Source: Lachnospiraceae bacterium
GTDB taxonomy: Bacteria; Bacillota; Clostridia; Lachnospirales; Lachnospiraceae
Length of the DNA: 60,496 nt
Reading direction: 5' to 3'
Assembly: GCA_024690605.1 (NCBI GenBank)
Contig: JAILOV010000031.1
Span: 1 to 60,496, forward strand
Under the pieces are notes generated by a model. That model searched no databases. It had not been told where the DNA came from and saw nothing but the letters and a program-made list of their open reading frames with translations. Shown here piece by piece: positions 35,229-45,036 of this stretch. Position numbers and translations under genes: made by a program. The first letter of the stretch is position 1; each line of letters begins with the position of its first letter.

Positions 35229-36388
35229 CGACGGCATTTTTCCCGGAAATCATGCTTCCCGAACAGATGATCCCGCTTGCCGTTCCACTGGATCTGCAGT
35301 TTTTTGCCAAGGAAGGCCCGGGCGGCGAGAAGACCGAAGAACCCACCGCCAAACGCCTCAATGAAGCGCGCGATGAGGGCAATGTCGCGAAAAGCCAGGA
35401 GATCAATCAGGCGTTTTCGCTTCTGGCACTGTTTCTGCTCATCCGGTTTCTGATCGGCTGGCTGGGGCTGCATTTCCGCAATTTCATCATGGTGGTCTAC
35501 GAGGACATCCCGTCGACCATTCAGATGTATGACGGCATGATTCCCCTGCGCGCGATCCTCGGGCTGATTACCAAAGCGCTGCTCAATGTGCTGCTGTTCT
35601 GTTCGCCGTTCTTTATCGCCGGTTTCGCGATCGCCTTTCTGACCAATCTCATCCAGGTGAAGTGGCATGTTTCCACAAAACCTCTCAAGCCCAAGCTTTC
35701 CAAGCTGAATCCGATCTCCGGTGTGAAGAAGATCTTCTCCGTGCAGAAGCTGTTTGAGCTTGCCAAGGCCATTGCAAAACTGGCCGTGCTGGGGCTTGTC
35801 GTATACTTTTACCTGCGCGGAAGAAAGGAGTCCATCTATCTGCTCTATGACATGCCGCTCAGACAGGGACTCGCAGCGATGTTTGACATCGTGGTCGGGG
35901 TGGGCACACGGATCGCGCTGGTCTACATGATCATCGCCGCTGTTGATTATATCTATCAGAAACACAAGTTCCACGAAGACATGAAGATGACCAAGCAGGA
36001 GGTCAAGGACGAATACAAGAATCAGGAAGGTGATCCGCAGATCAAGAGCAAACAGCGTCAGCGCATGATGGAGGCTTCCAGGCGCCGCATGATGAGCGCC
36101 CTGCCGCAGGCCGATGTCGTCATCACCAACCCGACGCATTACGCCGTCGCGCTGCGCTATGATCAGGACCATTTCCGCGCGCCGATCGTGATCGCCAAGG
36201 GCGCCGACCATCTGGCGGCCAAGATCCGGGAAGTTGCGAAGGAGCATGATATCGAGATTGTGGAGGACAAGCCGCTTGCCCGTATGCTCTATGCCAACGT
36301 GCCGATCGGCGCCGAGATCCCCGCGGAGCTCTACGAGGCGGTCGCTAATGTGCTGGCATTCGTCTACCGCATCAAAGGCAAAGTATAA
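35225..36388 (+). CDS. flhB: Flagellar export switch protein FlhB
   Basis: 387 residues. Family features: N-terminal GGEKTEEPTAKRLNEARDEG, four membrane segments, and the self-cleaving N302-P-T-H305 site (ITNPTHYAVAL). It has an extra ~30-residue N-terminal segment before the family start. It switches export from hook to filament substrates. It is the last gene before a new promoter at 36445. Confidence 0.97.
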   Translation: MTTAFFPEIMLPEQMIPLAVPLDLQFFAKEGPGGEKTEEPTAKRLNEARDEGNVAKSQEINQAFSLLALFLLIRFLIGWLGLHFRNFIMVVYEDIPSTIQMYDGMIPLRAILGLITKALLNVLLFCSPFFIAGFAIAFLTNLIQVKWHVSTKPLKPKLSKLNPISGVKKIFSVQKLFELAKAIAKLAVLGLVVYFYLRGRKESIYLLYDMPLRQGLAAMFDIVVGVGTRIALVYMIIAAVDYIYQKHKFHEDMKMTKQEVKDEYKNQEGDPQIKSKQRQRMMEASRRRMMSALPQADVVITNPTHYAVALRYDQDHFRAPIVIAKGADHLAAKIREVAKEHDIEIVEDKPLARMLYANVPIGAEIPAELYEAVANVLAFVYRIKGKV

Positions 36389-36436
36389 GGGCTGGCTGAT
36401 ACATTTTTAACGAAATCTCGTTCAGTGTTTTTGTAC

Positions 36437-36473
36437 GATCGGGCGTGACGAGTGCCCGATCTTGTGTTATACT
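36437..36473 (+). promoter_or_regulatory. Sigma A promoter overlapping an inverted repeat, before flhA
   Basis: GTGACG (36445-36450), 17-nt spacer, TATACT (36468-36473). A perfect 8-bp inverted repeat, GATCGGGC (36437-36444) and GCCCGATC (36454-36461), brackets the -35. The hairpin could act as a weak terminator for flhB or as an operator. Predicted start is near 36480; flhA starts at 36511. Confidence 0.5.
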
Positions 36474-36510
36474 TTACTGTGATTTTTTATGTGGAAAGGA
36501 GGCCAGGCCG

Positions 36511-38565
36511 GTGAACAGAGAGCGGATCCGCGCGCGTATCTTTGATTATGGCGTTGCGCTGTATGTCGTGTTCGCTTTCGTCATGCTCATCATCCCGCTG
36601 ACCGACTGGCTGCTGGACATTCTCCTCGCCGTTGACATGGCACTTGCTTTCGCGATCCTGTTCAACGCCATGTATGTGCGCGAGGTGCTCGAACTCTCCA
36701 ATTATCCGACGATCCTGCTGATAGGAACGATATTCCGTGTTGGTCTTAACGTTTCTTCGACACGTATGATCCTGACGACCGGAAACGCCGGCAATGTCAT
36801 CCGTGTGTTCGGTGAATTTGTCGGCGGCGGTGATCTGGTCATCGGTGTCGTGGTCTACATCATCCTGCTGATCGTGCAGCTGATGGTCATCAACAAAGGT
36901 TCCGAGCGTGTTTCCGAGGTCACCGCCCGATTCACGCTGGATGCGATGCCCGGTAAACAGATGGCGATCGACGCGGATCTCAATACCGGCGCGATCACCG
37001 ATCAGGAAGCAGCGGAACGCAGGCAGAAGCTGCAGGATGAGGCAAGCTTCTTCGGTTCCATGGACGGTGCCGTGAAATATGTCAAGGGCGACACCACGGC
37101 CGGTCTGATCATCACGGCGATCAACATCGTCGGAGGCATCGCGCTGGGTGTTCTCAGGCAGGGCATGCCCATCGCCGAAGCGCTCGATCATTACACGATC
37201 CTGACGATCGGTGACGGCCTGGTGAGTTCGATCCCGTCGCTGCTCATCTCGCTTGCCACCGGTATCCTGGTGACCAAGGGCGCCAAGGAGGCGGACTTCG
37301 GGCAGACGATGATGAACCAGCTCTTCTCGATGTCCAAGGCGATGTATCTCGTCGGCGGCATCGTGGCATTTCTCGGGATCGCGACACCGCTTCCCGATGT
37401 CGTCTATGTTTCGATCGGCGCCTTCTTTATCATTATCGGCCGTGTGATGAGCGGTTCACTGGAGACTGCGAGGATCGAGGCGGAAACGGAACAGGAGGAG
37501 ACTTCGGCCGAGGAGATCAGACAGCCGGAAAATGTCAATTCGCTCCTGCAGGTTGATCCGATCGAGCTGGAATTCGGCTATGGCATCATCCCGCTGGCCG
37601 ATGTCAACCAGGGTGGCGACCTGCTTGACCGTGTGGTCATGATCCGCCGGCAGATCGCGCTGGAACTGGGTACCGTGGTGCCGATCATCCGCCTGCGTGA
37701 CAACATCCAGCTCAATCCGAACCAGTATATCATCAAGATCAAGGGAATCCAGATCAGCGAAGGCGAGATCATGTTCGATCACTACATGGCCATGAACCCC
37801 GGCCACGTGGAGGAGGAGATCACCGGTATCGAGACCAGAGAGCCTTCCTTTAATCTGCCTGCGATCTGGATCACGGAAAGTCAGAGAGAGCGGGCCGAGA
37901 GTTACGGCTACACGGTGGTCGATCCGCCGTCCATCATCGCGACACATCTGACGGAGGTGATCAGAGAGCATATTGCCGAGCTTCTCACCCGACAGGATGT
38001 GCAGAATCTGGTCAACAACCTGAAAAACAACAATCAGGCGCTTGTGGAGGAGCTGTATCCCAAGCTCATGGGCCTTGGCGAGATCGAAAAGGTGCTGCAG
38101 AACCTGCTGCGTGAGGGCATCTCCATTCGTGATCTGGTTTCGATCTTCGAAACGCTTGCCGATTATGCGCCGTCGACGCATGATCCGGACATCCTAACCG
38201 AGTATGTCCGTCAGGCTTTGAAGCGCGCGATATCCGGCCGGTATTTCCCGCCCGGCGAGACGACGAGCGTGGTGACACTGGATCCCTCCATTGAGCAGGA
38301 GATCATGGGAAGCGTCAAGCAGACCGAGACCGGCGCGTTCCTGACACTTGATCCCGAACGGAGCCGGGCGATCATCGAGGCGGCAGGCAGGGAAGCAAGA
38401 AAACTCGAAGAGGCCGGCAAGAATCCGATCGTCATGACGTCGCCCATCGTGCGCATGTATTTCAAGCGGATGACGGAGGACTATTACCGGGAACTGATCG
38501 TTATTTCCTACAACGAAGTGGAACCGAATGTGGAGCTGCAGTCGGTCGGCATGATTACCGCCTAA
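36511..38565 (+). CDS. flhA: Flagellar export gate protein FlhA
   Basis: 684 residues. GTG start 8 nt after AAAGGAGG; the frame runs upstream to 36445 but the added residues are not FlhA-like. Eight membrane segments fill the N-terminal half, including the conserved FRVGLNVSSTRMIL and GDGLVSSIPSLLIS; the cytoplasmic nonameric-ring domain follows. It uses the proton-motive force for export and docks chaperones. Confidence 0.97.
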   Translation: MNRERIRARIFDYGVALYVVFAFVMLIIPLTDWLLDILLAVDMALAFAILFNAMYVREVLELSNYPTILLIGTIFRVGLNVSSTRMILTTGNAGNVIRVFGEFVGGGDLVIGVVVYIILLIVQLMVINKGSERVSEVTARFTLDAMPGKQMAIDADLNTGAITDQEAAERRQKLQDEASFFGSMDGAVKYVKGDTTAGLIITAINIVGGIALGVLRQGMPIAEALDHYTILTIGDGLVSSIPSLLISLATGILVTKGAKEADFGQTMMNQLFSMSKAMYLVGGIVAFLGIATPLPDVVYVSIGAFFIIIGRVMSGSLETARIEAETEQEETSAEEIRQPENVNSLLQVDPIELEFGYGIIPLADVNQGGDLLDRVVMIRRQIALELGTVVPIIRLRDNIQLNPNQYIIKIKGIQISEGEIMFDHYMAMNPGHVEEEITGIETREPSFNLPAIWITESQRERAESYGYTVVDPPSIIATHLTEVIREHIAELLTRQDVQNLVNNLKNNNQALVEELYPKLMGLGEIEKVLQNLLREGISIRDLVSIFETLADYAPSTHDPDILTEYVRQALKRAISGRYFPPGETTSVVTLDPSIEQEIMGSVKQTETGAFLTLDPERSRAIIEAAGREARKLEEAGKNPIVMTSPIVRMYFKRMTEDYYRELIVISYNEVEPNVELQSVGMITA

Positions 38566-38586
38566 AGGTAAACGCGTGAGTGTAAT

Positions 38587-40131
38587 ATGATCATCAAGAA
38601 ATTTGTCGCTAAAACGGAAAAAGAGGCAACGGAAGAGGCCAGACGCGAGCTCGGTCAGGGCATTGTCATCATGAATGTCCGTCCGGTGAAGCAGGAGGGA
38701 TTTCTTGCTTTTCTGCGTCCGCCCAGGGTCGAGGTGACGGTCGCTCTGGAGGATGAGCCGGAAGACGTGCCTCTCTCCAGAGTTCCTGCAGGGAATGCTG
38801 CCAGGGAGCGGGAGAGGGAACGCCGTCAGACGGAGCCGCAGAACGCCAGACAGGTAACGCCGCAGAACAAGCCGCCGGTTGTTTCGCAGACCGAGCAACT
38901 GGTCAGGGCTACGCAGAACGGAACGATCCCGCCGCTTCGTGTGGGGATGGGGAAAAATGCCGGTACATCAACGGCTGTTGCGGGAGGCTCCGCCGTGCAG
39001 GGAGGTGCGCCGCAGGGCGGGATCCCGGCGAGAACACCCGCTTCGACCGGTATGGAACAGGTTGCCAGAGCGACACAGTCTTCGCGCGTGGAGACACTTC
39101 CTGGCGGCGGCTTCTCCGTTGCGGTCGATGATCCTCGTGAGCCTGCGCGGCACGGTGCCGATGTCGGTGTGCTCGAGGAGAAACTCGACAGTCTGCATTC
39201 GCTGCTGGAAGAGCGGATCGGATCCTCGGGCAGCAAAGAACGTCCGTCCGAAGAAAAGAAACACGAGGAAGACAGAGCGGAAAGCGATGTTTCCGGTGAG
39301 ATGCTCACCTTTGTGAAGCTTCTCTACAACACGCTCATCTCCAATGAGGTGGATGAGATCTATGCCAACCAGCTGACGGACGAAGTGGAGAAGATGAACA
39401 AGCCCAATCTTCCACTGGAATATGTGCTGGCCAATGTCTACCAGAAGATGGTTCTCAAATTCGGCAAATCGGAGACGATCACGCCGGCGGATAACGGACC
39501 CAAGGCTGTTTTTTTCATCGGCCCCACGGGTGTCGGCAAGACCACGACGATCGCCAAGATCGCCTCGGATCTCTACGTGATGCAGCACAAAAAGGTCGCG
39601 CTCTTGACGGTGGACACCTATCGCATTGCGGCCGCCGAGCAGCTCAAGACCTATGCCTCCATCATGGAGATCCCCTGCCGTGTCATCTATTCCGTCGAAG
39701 AGATGCAGAAAGCCGCGCAGGATCTTCGTGACTACGACTTTCTGCTCGTCGACACGCCGGGACATTCCATGCACAACGAGGAGCAGCGGGAGAGCATCAG
39801 CAGTTTTCTTCATGCACTCGATGACATGGTCCCCAGCGAGGCGTTCCTCGTGCTGTCCGCAACGACAAAGTACCGCGACCTGATCGATATTGCGGACACC
39901 TATACCGCGATGGTCCCTTATCGCCTGATCTTTACAAAGATGGATGAGACGGGCTGCGCGGGCAATCTTTATAATATAAAGCTGCACACCGGCGCACCGA
40001 TGTCCTATATCACGAACGGCCAGAATGTCCCTGATGATATCGCGGTTTTTGACGCACAGGGGATCGTGAAGGGACTGCTGGGCGGCAAGAACGGTCTTAC
40101 CGGCATGAACAGCAACCGGCAGGAGTCTTGA
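38587..40131 (+). CDS. flhF: SRP-family GTPase FlhF
   Basis: 514 residues. An N-terminal basic B domain with a long, Pro/Gly/Gln-rich linker (about 60-230) precedes the NG domain with P-loop G312-PTGVGKTTT, VDTYRIAAAEQLK and FTKMDETG. The G3 motif reads D389-TPGH where DTAGR is usual in SRP GTPases. It controls flagellar number and placement together with FlhG, encoded 3 nt downstream. Confidence 0.95.
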   Translation: MIIKKFVAKTEKEATEEARRELGQGIVIMNVRPVKQEGFLAFLRPPRVEVTVALEDEPEDVPLSRVPAGNAARERERERRQTEPQNARQVTPQNKPPVVSQTEQLVRATQNGTIPPLRVGMGKNAGTSTAVAGGSAVQGGAPQGGIPARTPASTGMEQVARATQSSRVETLPGGGFSVAVDDPREPARHGADVGVLEEKLDSLHSLLEERIGSSGSKERPSEEKKHEEDRAESDVSGEMLTFVKLLYNTLISNEVDEIYANQLTDEVEKMNKPNLPLEYVLANVYQKMVLKFGKSETITPADNGPKAVFFIGPTGVGKTTTIAKIASDLYVMQHKKVALLTVDTYRIAAAEQLKTYASIMEIPCRVIYSVEEMQKAAQDLRDYDFLLVDTPGHSMHNEEQRESISSFLHALDDMVPSEAFLVLSATTKYRDLIDIADTYTAMVPYRLIFTKMDETGCAGNLYNIKLHTGAPMSYITNGQNVPDDIAVFDAQGIVKGLLGGKNGLTGMNSNRQES

Positions 40132-40134
40132 TCT

Positions 40135-41025
40135 ATGGCTGACCAGGCGACACAGCTCAGAAATATCATGCAGAGTCAGGGCGTAAACCGTCCGCGCGCC
40201 CGTGTGATCACGGTGACGAGCGGCAAAGGCGGCGTCGGCAAATCCAATGTCGCGATCAACCTGGCGATCCAGCTGCGCAAGCTCGGACAGCGCGTGATCA
40301 TCCTGGATGCGGATCTGGGGCTCGCAAACATTGAGATCATGTTCGGTACGGTGCCGAAGCATAACCTGAGTGACCTGATCTATCAGGGCAAGAACATCCG
40401 GGAGATCATCACCTGGGGACCGATGGAGGTCGGATTTATCTCCGGCGGTTCCGGCATCACGCGGATGAGCCAGCTGGACCGCGAGTATCTGACCTATATC
40501 ATCACAAACCTTGCGGAGCTTGATGCGATCGCCGATACGGTGATCATTGACACGGGCGCCGGGATCGCGGATTCGGTCATGGAGTTCCTGGTCGCGAGCG
40601 GAGAGATCATTCTGGTCACGACGCCGGAGCCTACTTCGATCACGGATTCCTATTCCCTTTTAAAGGCGCTGAACCAGCACACGCGCTTTTCCAGGGAGAA
40701 TACGGTCATCAAGGTGGTGGCAAATCTTGTTTCCTCGGACAACGAGGGACAGATCCTGTTCAACAAGCTCAATGCCGTGGTGGCCCGTTTTCTGAAGCTT
40801 CCGCTGACCTATCTCGGTGCGATCCCCAGAGATCAGGCGCTGGCCAACGCGGTCATGCAGCAGACGCCGGTTTCGATGGCCAATCCAACGGCGAAATCCA
40901 CCCGCGCCTTTGAGCGGATCGTGGGGGAGCTTGTCGGCAATGAGGAACTGAAGAATTCACGCCGCGGAATGGCGGCATTTTTCTCACATATCATAGGAGG
41001 TCGCAATGGCGCTGTTTGGCAGTAA
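40135..41025 (+). CDS. flhG: MinD-like ATPase FlhG (YlxH)
   Basis: 296 residues. The N-terminal DQATQLR (3-9) is the DQAxxLR segment that stimulates FlhF GTPase. The deviant Walker A motif GKGGVGKS (about 30-37) and VIIDTGAGIADSV follow. It counts and limits flagella. The PilZ gene starts inside its last 20 bases. Confidence 0.96.
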   Translation: MADQATQLRNIMQSQGVNRPRARVITVTSGKGGVGKSNVAINLAIQLRKLGQRVIILDADLGLANIEIMFGTVPKHNLSDLIYQGKNIREIITWGPMEVGFISGGSGITRMSQLDREYLTYIITNLAELDAIADTVIIDTGAGIADSVMEFLVASGEIILVTTPEPTSITDSYSLLKALNQHTRFSRENTVIKVVANLVSSDNEGQILFNKLNAVVARFLKLPLTYLGAIPRDQALANAVMQQTPVSMANPTAKSTRAFERIVGELVGNEELKNSRRGMAAFFSHIIGGRNGAVWQ

Positions 41026-41767
41026 ACCGAAACGGACAATGATCGGGGACTACATCAATCCGGGAGACCGCGTCGAGATGGTCGAGGTCAATCGCTCCCT
41101 GCGTGACAAGGAAGAAAAGATTTATGTCTCCCAGGTCTACGATATCAAGAGCGACGAACGGATCGAGATCATGATGCCCATGGAGAAGCAGAAACTTGTG
41201 CTTCTGCCGCAGGGGGCCGAATACAACCTGACCTTTTTCTCGAACAACACGCTTTATCAGGCGATCTCCCGCGTGGTTGACCGCTACCGCACAGGCAATG
41301 TCTATATCCTCGCGATGGATATGACGAGCAATCTCCGCAGATTCCAGCGGCGGGAGTATTTCCGCTTCAGCTGCATGCTGCAGCTCTCTTCACGAATTCT
41401 CGATGACGATGAAGTGCATCTGCTGGATATGGATGAGCGTCTCGACATCCCGCAATCGCCCACACAGCCGCTGGAATCCAGTGTCATCATGGACATCAGC
41501 GGCGGCGGCCTCCGCTTTGTCGGCAATTACTGCTATGAACCGGGCAGCATGATCCTGTGCATCTATCGGCTGCGCATGGACAATGGCGAGGAAAAGGAAT
41601 ACAAGATCGTGAGCAAGATCCTCGAGGTCAAGGAAAAAGAGGATCACCCGGGACTGTTCGAACACCGCGCTAAATATGTCGATATCGACGATGAGGCCAG
41701 AGAGGAGATCATCCGCTTCATCTTCGAAGAAGAGAGAAAGAACAGAAAGAAGCAGGAAGGGACATAA
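41006..41767 (+). CDS. PilZ-domain c-di-GMP receptor (YcgR-like flagellar brake)
   Basis: 253 residues. An N-terminal YcgR-like domain (about 10-105) is followed by a PilZ domain with the c-di-GMP contacts intact: RxxxR at R116-R120 (RREYFR) and DISGGG at 163-168. In other bacteria such proteins slow or stop the motor or alter its bias when c-di-GMP is high. It overlaps flhG by 20 nt and precedes cheB, so it is made with the motility machinery. Confidence 0.9.
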   Translation: MALFGSKPKRTMIGDYINPGDRVEMVEVNRSLRDKEEKIYVSQVYDIKSDERIEIMMPMEKQKLVLLPQGAEYNLTFFSNNTLYQAISRVVDRYRTGNVYILAMDMTSNLRRFQRREYFRFSCMLQLSSRILDDDEVHLLDMDERLDIPQSPTQPLESSVIMDISGGGLRFVGNYCYEPGSMILCIYRLRMDNGEEKEYKIVSKILEVKEKEDHPGLFEHRAKYVDIDDEAREEIIRFIFEEERKNRKKQEGT

Positions 41768-41776
41768 GGAGGAAAA

Positions 41777-42847
41777 ATGGCAAAAAAAATCCTGATCGTC
41801 GATGACTCTGCACTTATAAGAAGTGTACTGAGTGGTATCATTAACAGCGACGCGAGATTCCATGTGGAGGATCGCGCTGTTGACGGCGTGGAGGCGCTGG
41901 AGCTTCTTCGGAAAAATACCTATGACGGCGTGGTGCTGGATATCAACATGCCGAGAATGAGCGGTCTTGACCTGCTGAAGTCACTGCAGAAGGAGAAGAT
42001 CCATGCCAAGGTGATGATCGCGTCTACCGACACCAAAGAGGGCGCACAGATCACCATGGACTGTCTGGAACTGGGGGCGATGGATTTCGTCCACAAACCG
42101 GACAACACCTCGGATTGCCGGTCGGAAGACTTTACAAAGACCTTTATCGACACACTTGCGGCGGTTACCGAAGCCAAGGCACCCGACAGCAGAGTCTTTA
42201 CCGCAGATTCACTGAAATCGGCGGATGCGGTCTCGAAACTTGCGGAAAAGCATGCCGCACGGATCACGGGACGCAGGATCGTGGCGATCGCTTCATCAAC
42301 GGGCGGACCGAGAGCATTACAGTCGGTGATCCCGCTCCTGCCCGGCAAGCTCAAAGCACCGATCGTTCTTGTGCAGCATATGCCGGTGGGATTTACGGCT
42401 TCCCTGGCGGAGCGCCTGAACAATCTGAGTGAGCTGCAGATCAAGGAAGCGGCCGAGGGCGACTTGCTCGAGGACGGGCATGTGTATCTTTCCAAGGGCG
42501 GTGCGCACATGAATGTCGTGACGCATCACGGCAAGAGTATCATCCACTACACGGACGAGCCGACAAGAGAAGGCGTCAAGCCCTGCGCCAACTATATGTA
42601 CGAATCTTTATGCGACTGTTCCTATGATGAGGTGGTGTGTGTGGTCATGACCGGCATGGGGGCAGACGGCACGGAGGGGATCCGCAACCTGAAGGAAAAG
42701 AAAAAGATCCACGTCATCTCTCAGGATGCCGACACCTGCACCGTTTACGGCATGCCAAAGAGTGTTGCGACCGCAGGCCTCTCCGATGTGGTGGTTCCGC
42801 TGGACGAGATCGCGCAGGAGATCATTCTCCGCGTCGGTGTCAGATAA
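41777..42847 (+). CDS. cheB: Chemotaxis response regulator methylesterase CheB
   Basis: 356 residues. The receiver domain has phospho-acceptor D55 (VLDINMPRMSG). The C-terminal methylesterase domain has the catalytic triad S174 (SSTGGP), H201 (VQHMP) and D297 (GMGADG). It removes methyl groups from chemoreceptors for adaptation. The partner cheR is not in the window. Confidence 0.97.
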   Translation: MAKKILIVDDSALIRSVLSGIINSDARFHVEDRAVDGVEALELLRKNTYDGVVLDINMPRMSGLDLLKSLQKEKIHAKVMIASTDTKEGAQITMDCLELGAMDFVHKPDNTSDCRSEDFTKTFIDTLAAVTEAKAPDSRVFTADSLKSADAVSKLAEKHAARITGRRIVAIASSTGGPRALQSVIPLLPGKLKAPIVLVQHMPVGFTASLAERLNNLSELQIKEAAEGDLLEDGHVYLSKGGAHMNVVTHHGKSIIHYTDEPTREGVKPCANYMYESLCDCSYDEVVCVVMTGMGADGTEGIRNLKEKKKIHVISQDADTCTVYGMPKSVATAGLSDVVVPLDEIAQEIILRVGVR

Positions 42848-42892
42848 CAAATGCACTTACACTTTATATAGATTCATTGGAGGGAAAGGACT

Positions 42893-45016
42893 ATGGATGT
42901 AGGTCAGTATCTGGGCGTCTTTTTGGATGAATCCAAGGAGCATCTGCAGGGCTTGAACGACAATATCATGGCTCTGGAGCAGGATCCCGCAGACGAGAAT
43001 TGCATCAATGAGATCTTCCGTGCTGCGCATTCCCTGAAGGGCATGGCCGGTACGATGGGCTTCAAGCGCATGCAGGAGCTCACGCACCATATGGAGGATG
43101 TCTTCTCCGATGTCCGCGCCGGTCAGCTCAAGGTCAACGGTGACATGATCGACCAGCTGTTCAAATGTCTGGACGCGCTGGAAGGCTATGTGACCCTGAT
43201 CTCCGATACACAGGACGAGGGCACCGACGAGCATCAGGATATCATTGATGCGCTCAATGCGATCCGCACCGGCAAGGCCGCGGGCGATGCCGCTCCTGCC
43301 GCACAGGCCGATGCTCCTGAGGAGGCAGCCTCAGCGGATGCCGGCAAGTCCGAGGAAAGCGGCCCTGCATGGAAGAGCATCAAACCTGACAAGTCCGCCA
43401 GAGAGTCCATCGAAGAGGCGAAGAACGAAGGCAAGAATATCTTCGGTGCGACGGTCAATATTCAGGAATCCTGCATTCTGAAAGCCGCTCGTGCTTTCCT
43501 CGTTTTCAAGGGTCTCGAAGAGATCGGTGAGGTCGCTTTCTCCGATCCTTCGACACAGGATATCGAGGATGAGAAGTTTGATCTCTCCTTCAGCATGATC
43601 ATCGTCACGGAGGAATCCAAAGAAAAGGTTGAGGAGATCATCAATCACGTCTCCGAGATCGAGTCCGTTGATTGCGGACCTTATGATCTCTCCCTTGCCG
43701 GCAGTGAAGGCGACGGTGATGCCGCCGCACCCAAGGCCGAAGAGAAGCCGGCAACCGCTGAGGTGGCAGCACCGGCAGCCGCCGCGGCACCTGCTGCGGA
43801 AGCACAGGCAAAGAACGAGAAGGGCGCCGAAAAGAGCGGCAAGAAACCTGCCGGCAAGCCCGCGATCGCACGCACGGTCCGCGTGGATATCGATAAACTT
43901 GATGTTCTGATGAATCTGGTCAGTGAGCTGATCATTGCGAAGAACTCCCTGATCTCCGCTGCAACCTCGGAAAAATCCGACGGCGGCAGTGTCAACGAAC
44001 AGATCGAGTATCTGGAAAGCGTCACAACCAATCTGCATGAGTCTGTCATGAAGGTCCGCATGGTCCCGATCGACTCCGTCACGCAGAAATTCCCTCGTAT
44101 GATCCGTGATCTGAACCGTTCGCTCGGCAAGCCCATGGAGCTGACCATGACCGGTGAAGACACAGAAATGGATCGCACCGTTGTGGATGAGATCGGTGAT
44201 CCGCTGATGCATCTGCTCAGAAACAGCGCGGATCACGGTATCGAGCCGCCGGCAGAGCGTGTGGCGGCCGGCAAGCCGGAAACGGGGCAGATCTTCCTGC
44301 ATGCCTATCAGGACGGCAACAATGTCGTCATCGAGGTCGGTGATGACGGTAAGGGCATCGATGTGGAAGCCGTCAAGCGCAAGGGGATCGAGCGCGGCAT
44401 CATCACGCCGGAGCAGGGCGAGGCGATGAGCGAAAAGGCCATCATCGGCCTCCTGTTCAACGCAGGTTTCTCAACGGCCAAGGTCGTTTCCGAGATTTCC
44501 GGCCGCGGCGTCGGTCTTGATGTTGTCAAGTCCAAAGTGGAATCCCTGAACGGTGAGGTCGATGTCCGTACCAAGCTCGGCGAGGGCAGCACGTGGATCA
44601 TCCGCCTGCCTGTCACGATGGCGATCATTCAGGCTCTCATGGTCAAGGTCGGCGGTGAGACCTATGCGATTCCGCTGGATTCCATTCAGATCATCGAGGA
44701 TGTGTCTCCTTCGGAGATCAAACTGGTGCAGAACAAAGAGGTCATCAACCTCCGCGGTTCGGTCACGCCGCTCATCCGTCTCTCCAAGTCTCTCGAGGTA
44801 GAGAGCACGCAGCCCGAGGACGCCAATATGGTCGTCGTTATCGTTAAGAAGGGTGAGCAGCAGGCCGGTCTTGTGATCGACGAGATGATCGGACAGCTGG
44901 AGATCGTTATCAAACCGCTCGGCAAGCTGTCCAACAAGTGCAAGTTCATCAGCGGCGCGACGATCCTGGGCGACGGCGAGATCGCCCTGATCCTCGACAC
45001 GAACGCACTCGTCTGA
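42893..45016 (+). CDS. cheA: Chemotaxis histidine kinase CheA
   Basis: 707 residues. P1 has phospho-acceptor H46 (AAHSLKGMAGTMGF). An Ala-rich linker and a P2-like domain (about 185-265) follow, then a second Ala-rich linker, the P3 dimerisation helix, P4 kinase (LLRNSADHGIEPP, DDGKGID, GRGVGLDVV) and a P5 CheW-like domain. The ribosome site is GGAGGG. It signals to CheY, which is not encoded nearby. Confidence 0.97.
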   Translation: MDVGQYLGVFLDESKEHLQGLNDNIMALEQDPADENCINEIFRAAHSLKGMAGTMGFKRMQELTHHMEDVFSDVRAGQLKVNGDMIDQLFKCLDALEGYVTLISDTQDEGTDEHQDIIDALNAIRTGKAAGDAAPAAQADAPEEAASADAGKSEESGPAWKSIKPDKSARESIEEAKNEGKNIFGATVNIQESCILKAARAFLVFKGLEEIGEVAFSDPSTQDIEDEKFDLSFSMIIVTEESKEKVEEIINHVSEIESVDCGPYDLSLAGSEGDGDAAAPKAEEKPATAEVAAPAAAAAPAAEAQAKNEKGAEKSGKKPAGKPAIARTVRVDIDKLDVLMNLVSELIIAKNSLISAATSEKSDGGSVNEQIEYLESVTTNLHESVMKVRMVPIDSVTQKFPRMIRDLNRSLGKPMELTMTGEDTEMDRTVVDEIGDPLMHLLRNSADHGIEPPAERVAAGKPETGQIFLHAYQDGNNVVIEVGDDGKGIDVEAVKRKGIERGIITPEQGEAMSEKAIIGLLFNAGFSTAKVVSEISGRGVGLDVVKSKVESLNGEVDVRTKLGEGSTWIIRLPVTMAIIQALMVKVGGETYAIPLDSIQIIEDVSPSEIKLVQNKEVINLRGSVTPLIRLSKSLEVESTQPEDANMVVVIVKKGEQQAGLVIDEMIGQLEIVIKPLGKLSNKCKFISGATILGDGEIALILDTNALV

Positions 45017-45036
45017 TATAAGAAAGGAGCACAGAT

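Noticed and set aside
38968..40362. 464-codon minus-strand frame opposite flhF
   Set aside because: It overlaps clear FlhF and FlhG coding sequence; no start signals and no motif.
42848..42892. Promoter before cheA (TATATA patch)
   Set aside because: No acceptable -35 at 16-18 nt; probably just A+T-rich spacer before a good ribosome site.
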